From NCBI GenBank assembly GCA_040752915.1, contig JBFMHB010000013.1, forward strand, positions 1-51,498: a stretch of DNA of 51,498 bases, written 5' to 3'. The translations under genes and the position numbers were made by a program. Positions 6,992 through 16,083 of the stretch are shown one piece after another. The notes under the pieces are model-generated. The model was not told the origin of the DNA. It saw nothing but the letters and a program-made list of their open reading frames with translations, and made no database searches. The stretch is from Acidobacteriota bacterium (lineage in GTDB: Bacteria; Acidobacteriota; UBA4820; DSQY01). Numbering within the stretch: the stretch's first letter is position 1; every line of letters begins with the position of its first letter.

Positions 6992-9084
6992 GGATCGCGG
7001 CGGGGATTCTCCTGGGTTGGGCGGTGGTATCGGCCTCCGGCTTCGTGGTGCGGGCCGACGAGGGGATGTGGACCTTCGACAGCATTCCCGTGGAGCGGAT
7101 CGAGCGGAGCACCGGCTTCCGTCCCGATGCGGCGTGGATCGAGCGGGTGCGTCTCGCTTCGGTGCGAATCAACGACGGGGGCTCGGGTGCCTTCGTGAGC
7201 CCCCGCGGACTCCTGCTCACCAATCAGCACCTTGCCCTGGGCCAGCTCCAGAAGGTCTCCACTCCGGAGAAAGACTACGTGCGCACCGGCTTCTACGCCC
7301 CTACCGAGGCACAGGAGCTGAAATGCCCCGACCTGGAGGTGCACCGCCTCGAGGGCATGGAGAACGTCACCCAGGCCGTGCGAGAGGCCGTGGCAGGCCT
7401 TTCCTCGAAGAAAGCGGAGGCCAGGAGGCGGGAGGTCCTGGCGAGCCTCGCCTCCGCCAGAATGCGCGAGACCGGACTCCTGTGCGAGAGCGAGACCCTC
7501 TACCGCGGCGGGGAGTATTGGATCTACCTCTACCGCCGCTTCACCGACATCCGCCTCGTCTTCTCCACCGAGAAGGCCGTGGGTTTCTTCGGCGGGGACG
7601 CGGACAACTTCGCCTTTCCCCGGCACGACCTCGACGTGGCTCTCTTCCGCGTGTACGACAACGGCCGGCCCCTTGAGGTGACGCACTACCTGCCCCTTCG
7701 GGAGAACCCTCCGAGCGAAGGCGAGGTCGTCTTCGTGGCGGGGAACCCGGGGGCCACGCTCCGGCTCCTTACGGCCTCCCAGATCGAGACGCTTCGCGAC
7801 CTGTCCTACCCCACCCGCCTGGCGCAGATCGAGGCCCTCATCGCCGGGCTCGAAGCGTACGGTGCGCGGGGTACGGAGGAGACCCGCAGGGCCTACGGGG
7901 CGCTGTACGGCATCCGCAACGCGCGGCGGACGGTGGTCGGGGAACTCGAGGCCCTGCGCGATCCGGACTTGCTGGAGGGAAAGAGGCGGGAGGAGCGGGC
8001 CCTCCTCGAGGCCCTCTCGGGAAGACCTTCCCTCCGGAAGGAGGTCCGCCGGGCCCTGCGCGAGGCGGCGCGGGCGGAGAAGGTCCGCCGCAGGGGCTTC
8101 AAGGCCACCTTCTACGGCGGGGACATGCCCGGCGGGACGCTTTGCAAGCTCGCCCTCGCCCTGGTGCGGTATCCCGTCGAGACGGCCAAACCCGACGGGA
8201 GCCGCCTCGAGCCCTACCAGGAGGCCAACCTCGAAACCCTGAGGTCCGAAATCCTCAGTCCGGCCCCCCTCCACGCGGACCTCCAGGAGGCCTACCTCGC
8301 CACGGCCCTCGAGTGGCTCCGGACCGAACTGGGCCCCGACGACCCCCTGGTCCGCGCACTTCTCGACGGGGAGTCGCCCCAGGAGGTGGCCCGGAAGTCG
8401 GTGGGCGGCACCCGGCTGGGCGACCTCTCGGTGCGGAAAGGGCTCCTGGATGGCGGTGAACAGGCCGTCAGGGCGTCCGCCGATCCCCTTCTGGCCCTGG
8501 CCCGAAGGGCCGATCCCATCCTTCGGGAACGCAGCCGGCGCCTGCGCGAGGAGGTGGCCGCCCCCCTCGAGTCGGCCGCCGAGATCCTGGCCGGGGCCCG
8601 CTTCGCCGTTCACGGAAAGTCCTTGTACCCCGACGCCACCTTCTCGCCCCGCCTGACGTGGGGAAGGGTGGCCGGCTACGAGACCCCGTCCCAGACCGTT
8701 CCGCCCTTCACGACCTTCTTCGGCCTGTACGATCGGAGCGCGGCCTTCGGGGGCAGGGGAGCCTACGCCCTGCCGCAAAGGTACCAGGAAGGGCGGGGGC
8801 GGCTCGACCTCGCCACCGTCCTCAATTTTGCCGCCACCTGCGACACCATCAGCGGCAACTCCGGAAGCCCCTGCTTCGACCGAGAGGGGTACGTCGTGGG
8901 AGTCGTCTTCGACCGGAACCGGGAGGGGCTCTCCCGCCGCTTCTACTACGACGAGTCCCGGGCGCGGTGCGTGGCCGTGGCCTCCAGCGCCGTTCTGGAA
9001 ACCCTGGAGGCTCTATACGATGCCGGCCCCCTGGCGGCCGAACTTCGCGCGGCCTCGGGCGACAAGGCGGGGCGAAGGATCTGA
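6988..9084 (+). CDS. S46-family dipeptidyl-peptidase (DPP7/DPP11 type)
   Basis: Encodes 698 aa with a signal peptide (about residues 1-23). The chymotrypsin-like triad is visible as His81 in TNQHLA, Asp216 in HDLDVALFRVY and Ser625 in SGNSGSP. GDADNFAFPRHD is a strong family signature. The usual NHHC block around the catalytic His is NQHL here. Near the C-terminus the sequence is VFDRN. In the characterised Porphyromonas enzymes an Arg at this position is associated with Asp/Glu preference (DPP11) and Gly with hydrophobic preference (DPP7), so acidic P1 specificity is inferred. The enzyme likely removes dipeptides from imported oligopeptides in the periplasm. The gene overlaps rimI by four bases and ends 139 bases from convergent gltX. 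Confidence 0.9.
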   Translation: MRIAAGILLGWAVVSASGFVVRADEGMWTFDSIPVERIERSTGFRPDAAWIERVRLASVRINDGGSGAFVSPRGLLLTNQHLALGQLQKVSTPEKDYVRTGFYAPTEAQELKCPDLEVHRLEGMENVTQAVREAVAGLSSKKAEARRREVLASLASARMRETGLLCESETLYRGGEYWIYLYRRFTDIRLVFSTEKAVGFFGGDADNFAFPRHDLDVALFRVYDNGRPLEVTHYLPLRENPPSEGEVVFVAGNPGATLRLLTASQIETLRDLSYPTRLAQIEALIAGLEAYGARGTEETRRAYGALYGIRNARRTVVGELEALRDPDLLEGKRREERALLEALSGRPSLRKEVRRALREAARAEKVRRRGFKATFYGGDMPGGTLCKLALALVRYPVETAKPDGSRLEPYQEANLETLRSEILSPAPLHADLQEAYLATALEWLRTELGPDDPLVRALLDGESPQEVARKSVGGTRLGDLSVRKGLLDGGEQAVRASADPLLALARRADPILRERSRRLREEVAAPLESAAEILAGARFAVHGKSLYPDATFSPRLTWGRVAGYETPSQTVPPFTTFFGLYDRSAAFGGRGAYALPQRYQEGRGRLDLATVLNFAATCDTISGNSGSPCFDREGYVVGVVFDRNREGLSRRFYYDESRARCVAVASSAVLETLEALYDAGPLAAELRAASGDKAGRRI

Positions 9085-9223
9085 GAATTGACGGACTGGG
9101 GAAGCCCCGGTAAGACCTCAGGCTTTTTCCGGTTCGACCAAGGCCCTGAGCAGGTCCCGCCCCGCTCCGGAATCCTTTCGCTCATTCCGGGTTTGACAGG
9201 CGGTCCCGCCCGGGCTCGTCTCT

Positions 9224-10738
9224 TCAGAACGCCTTTTGGGCCCCCTCCATGACCCGCAGGACCCTTCGGATGCGCTCGGCGGGAGGGAGGACCGGCACGG
9301 GCAGATCCAGGCGGCTGCCGCGCTCCAGAAGGGGCACCAGGCGCTCCAGGTCGGGGCCCGATTCGCGGGCCGTGAGGGCCACCCGGATGGGGTGGAAGAG
9401 CGCCTTCCCTTTGACCCGGAGCGCGTCCCGAACGGAGAGGACCACCTCACGATACGCTCCGGGAAGGGCGAGGTCCGCCTTCGCGGCTCGATCGAGAAAG
9501 GCGCGAACCACCTCCCTGGCCCCGGGTTCCGCAAGCGCGGCGCGCGCCGCTTCATCCATGGCTTCGGGATCGAAGACGAACACGGGGTCGGAGGCGGCGA
9601 TGGCTTCGGAGAGGAGATCCATCCGCTCGACGAGAAGTTGACCCAGGTCCGCCAGCCAGGCGAGCGCCTCGGCGGAGAGATCCCCCTCGGGAAGCCGGCC
9701 CGCCCCGCGAAGGGGCCGGGCAAGCGCCGAGGCCAGGGCTTCCGGGGCCATCCGTTTGAGGTGCTCCCGGTTGAGGAAGCGCAGCTTCCCTTCGTCGAAC
9801 ACCGCGGCCACCTTGTTCACGCGCTCCAGCGAGAAGGCCTCCAGAATCTCGCGGGCCGAGAGAACCTCCCGTCCTCCGGGATCGGACCACCCCAGGAGGG
9901 CCAGTCCGTTCACCATGGCCTCCGGAAGGAAACCGCGGGAGCGGAATGCGTCCAGGGAGACGTCGCCGTGGCGCTTGCTGAGCTTGCCCCCGTCCGGTCC
10001 GAGAATCATGGAGAGGTGGCCGAAGAGGGGCGCCTCCAACCCCAAGGCCTCGTAGAGGACGATCTGCTTCGGGGTGTTGGAGAGGTGGTCCTCCCCCCGG
10101 ATCACGTGGGTCACGCCCATGAGGGCGTCGTCCACGACCACGGCGAAGTTGTAGGTGGGCGAACCGTCCGGGCGGGTGAGGATCCAATCTCCGAACTGAG
10201 AGGTGTGGATGGAGACGGGCCCGCGCACCAGGTCCGTGAAGGTGACGGCTTTTAGCGGGACCTTGAGGCGGAGCGAATGGGGCTCGCCCGAGGCGATCCT
10301 CCGGGCCCGCTCGGCCGCGTCCACATGTCGGCAGGTGCCCGGGTAGACGAAGGTCCGCTGGGCCGCGCGGGCGGCCTCGCGGCCCGCGTCCAGCGTCTCC
10401 TGGGAGCAGAAGCAGGGGTAGGCCTTGTCTTCCTGGAGGAGGCGTTCCGCGGCCGCCCGATAGGTGCCGTAGCGCTCCGTCTGGCGATAGGGACCGAAGG
10501 GCCCCCCTGTCTCCGGTCCCTCGTCCCAGTGAAGGCCCAGCCACCTCAGGTCCTGAAGGACCGAGCGGACGCTCTCCTCCGTGGACCGCGCGGCGTCCGT
10601 GTCCTCGAGACGCAGGATGAAGGCGCCGCCGTTCTTGCGGGCGTAAAGCCAGTTGAAAAGAGCCGTCCGCACGTTTCCCAGGTGGAGGTGACCCGTGGGA
10701 GACGGCGCGAAACGGACGCGGATTCTCTCGGACACCAT
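9224..10738 (-). CDS. gltX: Glutamyl-tRNA synthetase
   Basis: Encodes 504 aa, full length. The class I synthetase HIGH-type motif is PSPTGHLHLG (residues 12-21) and the KMSKS-type motif is KLSKRHG (about 251-257). A zinc-binding cluster is suggested by CFCSQ and YPGTCR in the acceptor-binding insert. The enzyme charges tRNA-Glu in the cytoplasm, and a non-discriminating form could also charge tRNA-Gln; sequence alone does not decide. The ATG at 10738 is preceded by GGAGGC and lies just downstream of a candidate promoter. The C-terminal anticodon-binding domain is complete. Confidence 0.95.
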   Translation of the reverse strand: MVSERIRVRFAPSPTGHLHLGNVRTALFNWLYARKNGGAFILRLEDTDAARSTEESVRSVLQDLRWLGLHWDEGPETGGPFGPYRQTERYGTYRAAAERLLQEDKAYPCFCSQETLDAGREAARAAQRTFVYPGTCRHVDAAERARRIASGEPHSLRLKVPLKAVTFTDLVRGPVSIHTSQFGDWILTRPDGSPTYNFAVVVDDALMGVTHVIRGEDHLSNTPKQIVLYEALGLEAPLFGHLSMILGPDGGKLSKRHGDVSLDAFRSRGFLPEAMVNGLALLGWSDPGGREVLSAREILEAFSLERVNKVAAVFDEGKLRFLNREHLKRMAPEALASALARPLRGAGRLPEGDLSAEALAWLADLGQLLVERMDLLSEAIAASDPVFVFDPEAMDEAARAALAEPGAREVVRAFLDRAAKADLALPGAYREVVLSVRDALRVKGKALFHPIRVALTARESGPDLERLVPLLERGSRLDLPVPVLPPAERIRRVLRVMEGAQKAF

Positions 10739-10757
10739 GGCGCCTCCAGGCGCGGTG

Positions 10758-10787
10758 ATTCTAGACGCAAACCGTGACCCCCGTAAA
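10758..10787 (-). promoter_or_regulatory. Candidate promoter of gltX
   Basis: On the minus strand TTTACG (10787-10782) and TAGAAT (10763-10758) are separated by 18 bases. The start codon of gltX lies 20 bases downstream. The match to the sigma-70 consensus is moderate. Confidence 0.35.
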
Positions 10788-10928
10788 GGCGGAAGGTTAG
10801 AGAGGGACGCTCGTTCCCGATGCGGTCGGGTAAATACCGGCAAGCCGGACCGGCTCCGTGGGCCGGCCGGGCCCATTGACTGGGCGTCCTCAGGAGGCCG
10901 ATCCTGGCGCAAAGGAAGGAGGGGAGAG

Positions 10929-11687
10929 ATGGGCAGGACCCTGTTCCTCATCCACGGCATGTGGGGCGGCGCGCACCTGTGGACGAACTACCGGTCCTTT
11001 TTCGAGGAGCGGGGCCACACCTGCCACGCCCCCACCTTGCGCCACCACGACGTCCCTCCGCAGGCCCCGCCGCCCGAGGGACTCGGTGTCACGAGCCTTC
11101 TGGACTACGCCGCCGATCTGGAGGCCCAGATCCGGGCCCTGCCCGAGCGGCCCGTCGTCGTGGGCCATTCCATGGGGGGCATCCTGGCCCAGATCCTGGC
11201 CTCCCGGGGACTGTGCGAAAAGGCGGTGCTCCTCACTCCCGCGGCGCCGCGGGGGGTCCTCGCCCTCCGCCTTTCGGTGATCCGGTCCTTCTGGAGCGCC
11301 ATGACCACCTGGGGCTTCTGGCGGAAGCCCTTCAAGATCACCTACGCCGAGGCGGTCTACTCCATGATGGAACTCCTGCCCGAGGACGAAAGGCGGAAGG
11401 CCTACGCGCAGTTCGTCCACGAATCGGGCCGGGCGGCCTTCGAAATCGGTTTCTGGCTCCTCGACGGCCGGCGCGCCGCCGAGGTGGACGAGAAGATGGT
11501 GACTTGTCCGGTGCTGGTGGTGGCGGGGGGGAGGGACCGCATCACCCCCGCCGCCGTCGTGAAGAACGTGGCGAAGAAGTACGGCGCCCCCTGCAAGGTC
11601 TTTCCGGAGCACGCCCACTGGGTGCTTCAGGAGAAGGGCTGGGAGGACGTGGCCCGCTTCGTCGCCGAATGGATCGAGGCGCCGTAG
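10929..11687 (+). CDS. Alpha/beta hydrolase fold protein
   Basis: Encodes 252 aa with no signal peptide. The oxyanion-hole region is FLIHGMWGG near the N-terminus. The nucleophile elbow is GHSMGG, the acid is the Asp of AGGRDRITP, and the His is in EHAHWVL, so the triad is complete. The substrate is unknown; members include esterases, lipases and C-C hydrolases. A good ribosome binding site (AAGGAGGGGAG) precedes ATG 10929. The gene is divergent from gltX and ends 4 bases before the convergent nitronate monooxygenase-like gene. Confidence 0.8.
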   Translation: MGRTLFLIHGMWGGAHLWTNYRSFFEERGHTCHAPTLRHHDVPPQAPPPEGLGVTSLLDYAADLEAQIRALPERPVVVGHSMGGILAQILASRGLCEKAVLLTPAAPRGVLALRLSVIRSFWSAMTTWGFWRKPFKITYAEAVYSMMELLPEDERRKAYAQFVHESGRAAFEIGFWLLDGRRAAEVDEKMVTCPVLVVAGGRDRITPAAVVKNVAKKYGAPCKVFPEHAHWVLQEKGWEDVARFVAEWIEAP

Positions 11688-11691
11688 GGCT

Positions 11692-12723
11692 TCAGAGGGC
11701 GCGGGGGCGCGCGAGAAGGGCCTCCGCCTCCTCCACCGTTCGCCTCAGCACCTCGGCCACCGTGGGCGTGTCCGCGATGAGGCTGGAGGCCTGCCCGAGG
11801 GGAAGGACGCCGCGCTCCAGGTCCCCCTCCGTGCAGGCCAGCCGGAAGCCCTTGAAGGCGTTGGCCAGGTGGGCCAGTTGGAGGGTGTTTTTCCACCCCG
11901 AGGCGAGAACCCCCGCCGCCATCTTGAGGTAGGGAACGCCAAGCATCCGTGAGATCTCCACCCCGTTGAAGGCGGCCCGCTTCAGGTCCAGGCCGCGCTT
12001 CACCGCCCGCTTTCCTCCGGGGGAAAGGAGGATGCGGCAAGGCTGTCCGTCGAACCGCGTGGTGTAGAGGGTGTCCTCGGCCTCCCGCTCCCGGCACGCG
12101 GCCTTGCACCCTTCGTGGGCCGGGCTCTCCTTCGTGTTCATCAGGCGCGTTCCCATGGCCACGCCGTCGGCCCCCAGGACGAGCGCCGCCGCGAGGCCCC
12201 GGCCGTCGGCGAAGCCCCCCGCCGCCACGATGGGGACCTTCACGGCGTCGGCCACCCTGGGGATGAGGACCATGGATGAAACCCCCGAACCGTGGGCCGC
12301 CGCTTCGTTCCCCGTCACGAGGACCGCGTCGGTCCCGTAGGAGGCCGCGCTCTGGGCGTGCTTGGCCGTCGTCACCGTGGCGATGACCTTCCCGCCGTAG
12401 GCGTGGGCGCCCTTCACGATCCAGTCCCCCTTGCCCATGGAGAAATTGATGACGGGGACCTTTTCCTCCAAGAGGACCTGGGCGTTCTCCCTCGCTCCGG
12501 GAAAGTACAGGGTGGCGTTGGCGCCGAAGGGGCGGTCGGTGAGGGAGCGAACCCTGCGGATCGCCTCGCGGGTCTGCCCGGCGTTGTACACGCCCGTCGC
12601 CAGGATGCCCAGGCCTCCCGCGTTGGACACCGCCGCCACCAGTTCCGGCGTGGAGATCCACGACATGCCCGACAGGACGATGGGATGCTCGATGCCGAAG
12701 AGTTCCGTCACGCGCGTCTTCAT
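11692..12723 (-). CDS. Nitronate monooxygenase / FabK-like FMN-dependent TIM-barrel oxidoreductase
   Basis: Encodes 343 aa. The N-terminus TELFGIEHPIVLSGMSWIS and the glycine-rich phosphate loop AAGGFADGRGLAAALVLGADGVAMGTR are typical of the 2-nitropropane dioxygenase-like family, which binds FMN. Family members oxidise propionate 3-nitronate or, as FabK, reduce enoyl-ACP; the sequence alone does not assign which. A run of G residues precedes ATG 12723. A TATAAT -10 element lies 22 bases upstream and a terminator separates the gene from the efflux operon, so it is probably transcribed on its own. Confidence 0.8.
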   Translation of the reverse strand: MKTRVTELFGIEHPIVLSGMSWISTPELVAAVSNAGGLGILATGVYNAGQTREAIRRVRSLTDRPFGANATLYFPGARENAQVLLEEKVPVINFSMGKGDWIVKGAHAYGGKVIATVTTAKHAQSAASYGTDAVLVTGNEAAAHGSGVSSMVLIPRVADAVKVPIVAAGGFADGRGLAAALVLGADGVAMGTRLMNTKESPAHEGCKAACREREAEDTLYTTRFDGQPCRILLSPGGKRAVKRGLDLKRAAFNGVEISRMLGVPYLKMAAGVLASGWKNTLQLAHLANAFKGFRLACTEGDLERGVLPLGQASSLIADTPTVAEVLRRTVEEAEALLARPRAL

Positions 12724-12744
12724 GGCGCCCCCCTTGGAGAAGGG

Positions 12745-12750
12745 ATTATA
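12745..12750 (-). promoter_or_regulatory. Candidate -10 element of the nitronate monooxygenase-like gene
   Basis: A perfect TATAAT is read on the minus strand, 22 bases before the start codon. I see no convincing -35 at the usual spacing, so the promoter may need an activator or the match may be chance. Confidence 0.35.
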
Positions 12751-12782
12751 GCGCGGGAGGATTGGAGGCGGGAGCCTCCGAA

Positions 12783-12822
12783 CCCGAAAAGAGCGAACCT
12801 CCCTGCTGCGCGGGGAGGTTCG
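12783..12822 (-). terminator. Terminator at the end of the efflux operon
   Basis: On the minus strand a perfect 10-bp stem (CGAACCTCCC, 12822-12813, with GGGAGGTTCG, 12803-12794) and a 9-base loop are followed by CTCTTTTC. It lies 43 bases past the permease stop codon. Confidence 0.75.
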
Positions 12823-12864
12823 GGTCTCATCCTGCAAGCGTCGTTGTCGGGCCGAAAGGGATCC

Positions 12865-14142
12865 CTACTCGTACCTGAGGGCGTCGATGGGGTCGAGGCG
12901 GCTGGCCTTGACGGCGGGGTAGACGCCGAAGACCGCGCCCGTGAGGGCGGCGAACCCCAGGGAGAGCAGGACGATCCAGAAGGGCACGTAGGCCGGCGGG
13001 AAGGTCTCGGAGACGGTCTTTCTCAGGACGAAGACCACGAAGTGGGACAGGCCCACGCCCAGGAAGAGTCCGACGATGCCCCCGAGGGTCGAGAGGGTCA
13101 CCGATTCGATGAGGAACTGGTAGAGGATGTGGACCCTCTTGGCGCCCACGGCCATCCGGATGCCGATTTCGCGGGTCCGCTCGGTGACGGAGACGAGCAT
13201 GATGTTCATGATGCCGATGCCCCCGACCACGAGGGTGATGCAGACGATGGCCGTGACCACCATCGTGGAGATGCCCGTGAACTGGTCGATGACCCTCTTG
13301 ATGGCCTCCACGGTGAAAATGCGGAAGTCGTCCTGCTGGCCGAAGCGGATGCCGTGGGTGCGGCGCAGGACCGTGGAGATCTGCTCCACCGCGTTGTCGG
13401 TCTGCTTGGGGTCGAGGATCTGGATCAGGATGAAGACCGTGTTGGCGATGTCCTGCCCGTACTGCTGGGTGGCGGCTGTTAAGGGGATGAAGATCTGGTC
13501 GTCCTGGCTCTGGCCAAAGGAGCCGCCCTTCTTCTCGAGCAGGCCCACGATGGTGTAGGTGCCCCGTCCGATCTGGATCTCCTCTCCGAGGCACTGGGGG
13601 GGCATGGCCAGCTTGTCCAGGATGTCCTGGCCCACCACGCACACCTTTCGGCGGGTGGCCACGTCCATGGGCCCGATGAAGCGTCCCGACTCCAGGTCGA
13701 GGTTGTTGATGGGGGCATAGGGCTCCGTGGTACCGATGATCTGCGTGGTGTCGCGCTGGCTCCGGTAGGCGATGGTGTCCCCGCGCATGACGAAGGGGGC
13801 CACCTCCTTGACGAGCGGGGCCCCGTCCTTGATCGCCAGGGCGTCGGCGTAGGTCATCTTCAGGCGCTTCACCGCATCCACCCGGCTCCTGGACATCTCG
13901 TAGTTGGGCCGAACGAACATGGTGTCGGCGCCCAGGGAGTTGAACTCCGCGAAGAAGGCGGCGAAGACGCCCTGCATGATGGAAACCACCGCCACGACGC
14001 TGAGGACTCCGATGATGATGCCGAGGACCGTGAGGAAGGAGCGCATCTTGCTGGCCAGGATGGCCCTGAGCGCGATGCGGACGAGTTCGGCCACGCTTCC
14101 CCAGAAACCGTAGATCTGTTCCTTTCGGATGGCGGCGGTCAT
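12865..14142 (-). CDS. MacB-type ABC transporter permease
   Basis: Encodes 425 aa. One N-terminal transmembrane helix (about residues 34-58, FLTVLGIIIGVLSVVAVVSI) is followed by a large periplasmic MacB_PCD domain (about 60-285). The C-terminal FtsX domain carries three helices, including VVTAIVCITLVVGGIGIMNIMLVSVTERTREIGIRMAVGAK. This is the 4-helix mechanotransmission topology of the MacB/LolC class, without a fused ATPase. The ATPase is encoded by the preceding gene, which overlaps by four bases (ATGA). Members export macrolides, peptides or lipids through a TolC partner, or move lipoproteins. The tolC-like gene in the operon favours tripartite efflux. Confidence 0.9.
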   Translation of the reverse strand: MTAAIRKEQIYGFWGSVAELVRIALRAILASKMRSFLTVLGIIIGVLSVVAVVSIMQGVFAAFFAEFNSLGADTMFVRPNYEMSRSRVDAVKRLKMTYADALAIKDGAPLVKEVAPFVMRGDTIAYRSQRDTTQIIGTTEPYAPINNLDLESGRFIGPMDVATRRKVCVVGQDILDKLAMPPQCLGEEIQIGRGTYTIVGLLEKKGGSFGQSQDDQIFIPLTAATQQYGQDIANTVFILIQILDPKQTDNAVEQISTVLRRTHGIRFGQQDDFRIFTVEAIKRVIDQFTGISTMVVTAIVCITLVVGGIGIMNIMLVSVTERTREIGIRMAVGAKRVHILYQFLIESVTLSTLGGIVGLFLGVGLSHFVVFVLRKTVSETFPPAYVPFWIVLLSLGFAALTGAVFGVYPAVKASRLDPIDALRYE

Positions 14143-14852
14143 GGCTCGCCTCCCTCCGCCTTGCGCACGACCTCGTCGGAGACGATCCTGCCGTCCCGGA
14201 TGCGCACCTGCCGGGGCGCGTAGGCGGCGATGTCGGGCTCGTGGGTGACGAGAATGAGGGTGTTGCCCATCCGGTTGAGCCGCACGAGCTGTCCCATGAT
14301 GTTCTCGCTCGTCTTGGAGTCGAGGTTCCCCGTGGGTTCGTCGGCGAGGATGAGGCTGGGCTTGTTGACGAGCGCGCGGCAGATGGCGATCTGCTGGCGC
14401 TGGCCGCCCGAGAGCTGGTTGGGGCGGTGGGCTGCGTGGGTCTCCAGGCCGAGGAACTGGAGGGCCTCCATGGCCTTCCGGCGCCGCTCGCCGGGGGGGA
14501 CCTTGGCGTAGATGAGGGGCAGTTCCACGTTCTCCACGGCGCTGGCCCTGGGGAGGAGGAAAAACATCTGGAAGATGAAGCCGATCTCGCGGTTCCTCAC
14601 CTCCGCGAGTTCGTCGGGCGGGAGGCTGTGGACCGGGGTGCCGGCCAGCGTGTACGTGCCGGACGTGGGCGTGTCCAGACAGCCGAGGAGATGGAGGAGC
14701 GTGGACTTGCCCGATCCGGAGGGACCCATGATGGCGATGAACTCGCCGCGTCGCACGGTGAGGTCCGCCCCGCGGAGGGCGTGGTAGACCTCGTCCCCCA
14801 TGGGGTAGTCCTTGACGAGGCCGCGCGCCTCGATGAGCACGTCGTCAGTCAC
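14139..14852 (-). CDS. ABC transporter ATPase, MacB/LolD class
   Basis: Encodes 237 aa. All nucleotide-binding motifs are present: Walker A GPSGSGKST, Q-loop FIFQMFFLLPRASAVENVELPLIY, signature LSGGQRQQ, Walker B LILADEP, D-loop NLDS and H-loop THEP. The sequence around the Q-loop is typical of the LolD/MacB group. It powers the neighbouring permease at the cytoplasmic side of the inner membrane. The start is a GTG at 14852 that overlaps the adaptor stop by 8 bases, and the end overlaps the permease start by 4 bases. Confidence 0.95.
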   Translation of the reverse strand: MTDDVLIEARGLVKDYPMGDEVYHALRGADLTVRRGEFIAIMGPSGSGKSTLLHLLGCLDTPTSGTYTLAGTPVHSLPPDELAEVRNREIGFIFQMFFLLPRASAVENVELPLIYAKVPPGERRRKAMEALQFLGLETHAAHRPNQLSGGQRQQIAICRALVNKPSLILADEPTGNLDSKTSENIMGQLVRLNRMGNTLILVTHEPDIAAYAPRQVRIRDGRIVSDEVVRKAEGGEP

Positions 14853-16074
14853 CCGGCTCCTCCGTCTTGGGCGCGGTGCGGCTCTTCACGAAGTCCTCCG
14901 GCTTGAGGACCTTGGGCCGGAGGCGGTCGTTCTCCTTGAGGTTCCTCAAAATCCTGTAGGGGCCGATGACGACCTCGTCCCCCTCCTCGAGGCCCTCGGT
15001 GACTTCGGTGAAGAGGTCGTCCGACAGGCCGGTCTGAACGATCTTCTTGGCGGCCTTCTGCTTGTCGGAGACGAAGACGTAGAAGACCTGCTCGCCGCTT
15101 TTCTCCTCCGTGCGGATGGCTCCAACGGGGACGCGGATCACGTTCTCCCGCTTGTCGGCAAGGAGCCGCACGCGGGCGGTGACGCCCGGCTTGAGGTCCG
15201 AATCGGGGTTGGTGACGGCGACCTTCACGAGGAACTGTCGGATGTTGGCCTGGGTGCCGCTGGCCCCGGGCCGGGCCGAGGCGCTGATCTCGATCACCTT
15301 TCCGTCGTAGCGCCTTCCGCCCAGGGCGTCCACGATGACGACGACGGGCTGGCCGAGCTTGAGCCGGGGATAATCGGCCTCGTCCACCTGGACTTCGGTG
15401 ATGATCTCGCTGAGGTCCGAAACGGTGAGGATGACGGTTCCCGAGAAATTCATGGTGCCCATGACGGCCGTTTCGCCCACCTTCGCGTTCACCGCCGTCA
15501 CGACCCCGTCCATGGGCGATCGCAGGGTCGTCTTGGCCAGGTTGTCCTGGGCCTTCTGGAAGTAGGCCTTCGCCTGGGCCACCGCCGAGGCGGCGGAGCT
15601 TTCGGCGAGTTCGGCCTGGTCCAGAGCCAGGCGGGCGTCGTCCCTCTGCGAGGCCGAGAAGATCCCCTTGCGGAAGAGGTCCTCGGCCCGCTCCCAATCC
15701 TTCTTGCGCTGGGCGAGAGTCACCCGCGCCTGCCGCGCGCCCACCTCGGCGGATTGCAGGTTGGCCAGGGCCGAGGCCACGTCCCGCTGGTAGGTGTCGG
15801 GGTTGATCTGGACCAGGATATCGCCTTTTTTAACGGCGCTTCCCTCCAGGAAGGGGATGGACACGATTTCGCCCATGACCTGGGAGGAGATGTTCACGGC
15901 GTTCTTGGCGGCGATGAGCCCGTCCGCCGTAACCGTCGGGGACACCTCGCCCCGTTCGGTCTTGAGGACCTCCACTTCGAACCCTTTGGGCCGGCTGTTG
16001 ACGGCGGTCAGGACGATCACGAGGAGGAGGACGGCGGCGGCGGACAGGACAATCCAGAGGCGCTTCTTGGTCAT
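14845..16074 (-). CDS. MacA-like periplasmic adaptor (membrane fusion protein)
   Basis: Encodes 409 aa from ATG 16074 (a GTG three codons earlier is possible). An N-terminal transmembrane anchor (RLWIVLSAAAVLLLVIVLTAV) is followed by a half-lipoyl segment, a long alpha-helical hairpin (about residues 95-185, AQRKKDWERAEDLFRKG), the second lipoyl half LRSPMDGVVTAVNAKVGE, and beta-barrel and membrane-proximal domains. This is the HlyD/RND adaptor architecture. It bridges the ABC permease and the TolC-like channel. It starts 9 bases after the YIP1 gene stop and overlaps the ATPase gene by 8 bases. Confidence 0.9.
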   Translation of the reverse strand: MTKKRLWIVLSAAAVLLLVIVLTAVNSRPKGFEVEVLKTERGEVSPTVTADGLIAAKNAVNISSQVMGEIVSIPFLEGSAVKKGDILVQINPDTYQRDVASALANLQSAEVGARQARVTLAQRKKDWERAEDLFRKGIFSASQRDDARLALDQAELAESSAASAVAQAKAYFQKAQDNLAKTTLRSPMDGVVTAVNAKVGETAVMGTMNFSGTVILTVSDLSEIITEVQVDEADYPRLKLGQPVVVIVDALGGRRYDGKVIEISASARPGASGTQANIRQFLVKVAVTNPDSDLKPGVTARVRLLADKRENVIRVPVGAIRTEEKSGEQVFYVFVSDKQKAAKKIVQTGLSDDLFTEVTEGLEEGDEVVIGPYRILRNLKENDRLRPKVLKPEDFVKSRTAPKTEEPGD

Positions 16075-16083
16075 CGCGGGCAC

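Noticed and set aside
9085-9223. Terminator between the convergent S46 peptidase and gltX genes
   Set aside because: I found no stable stem with a T-run on either strand.
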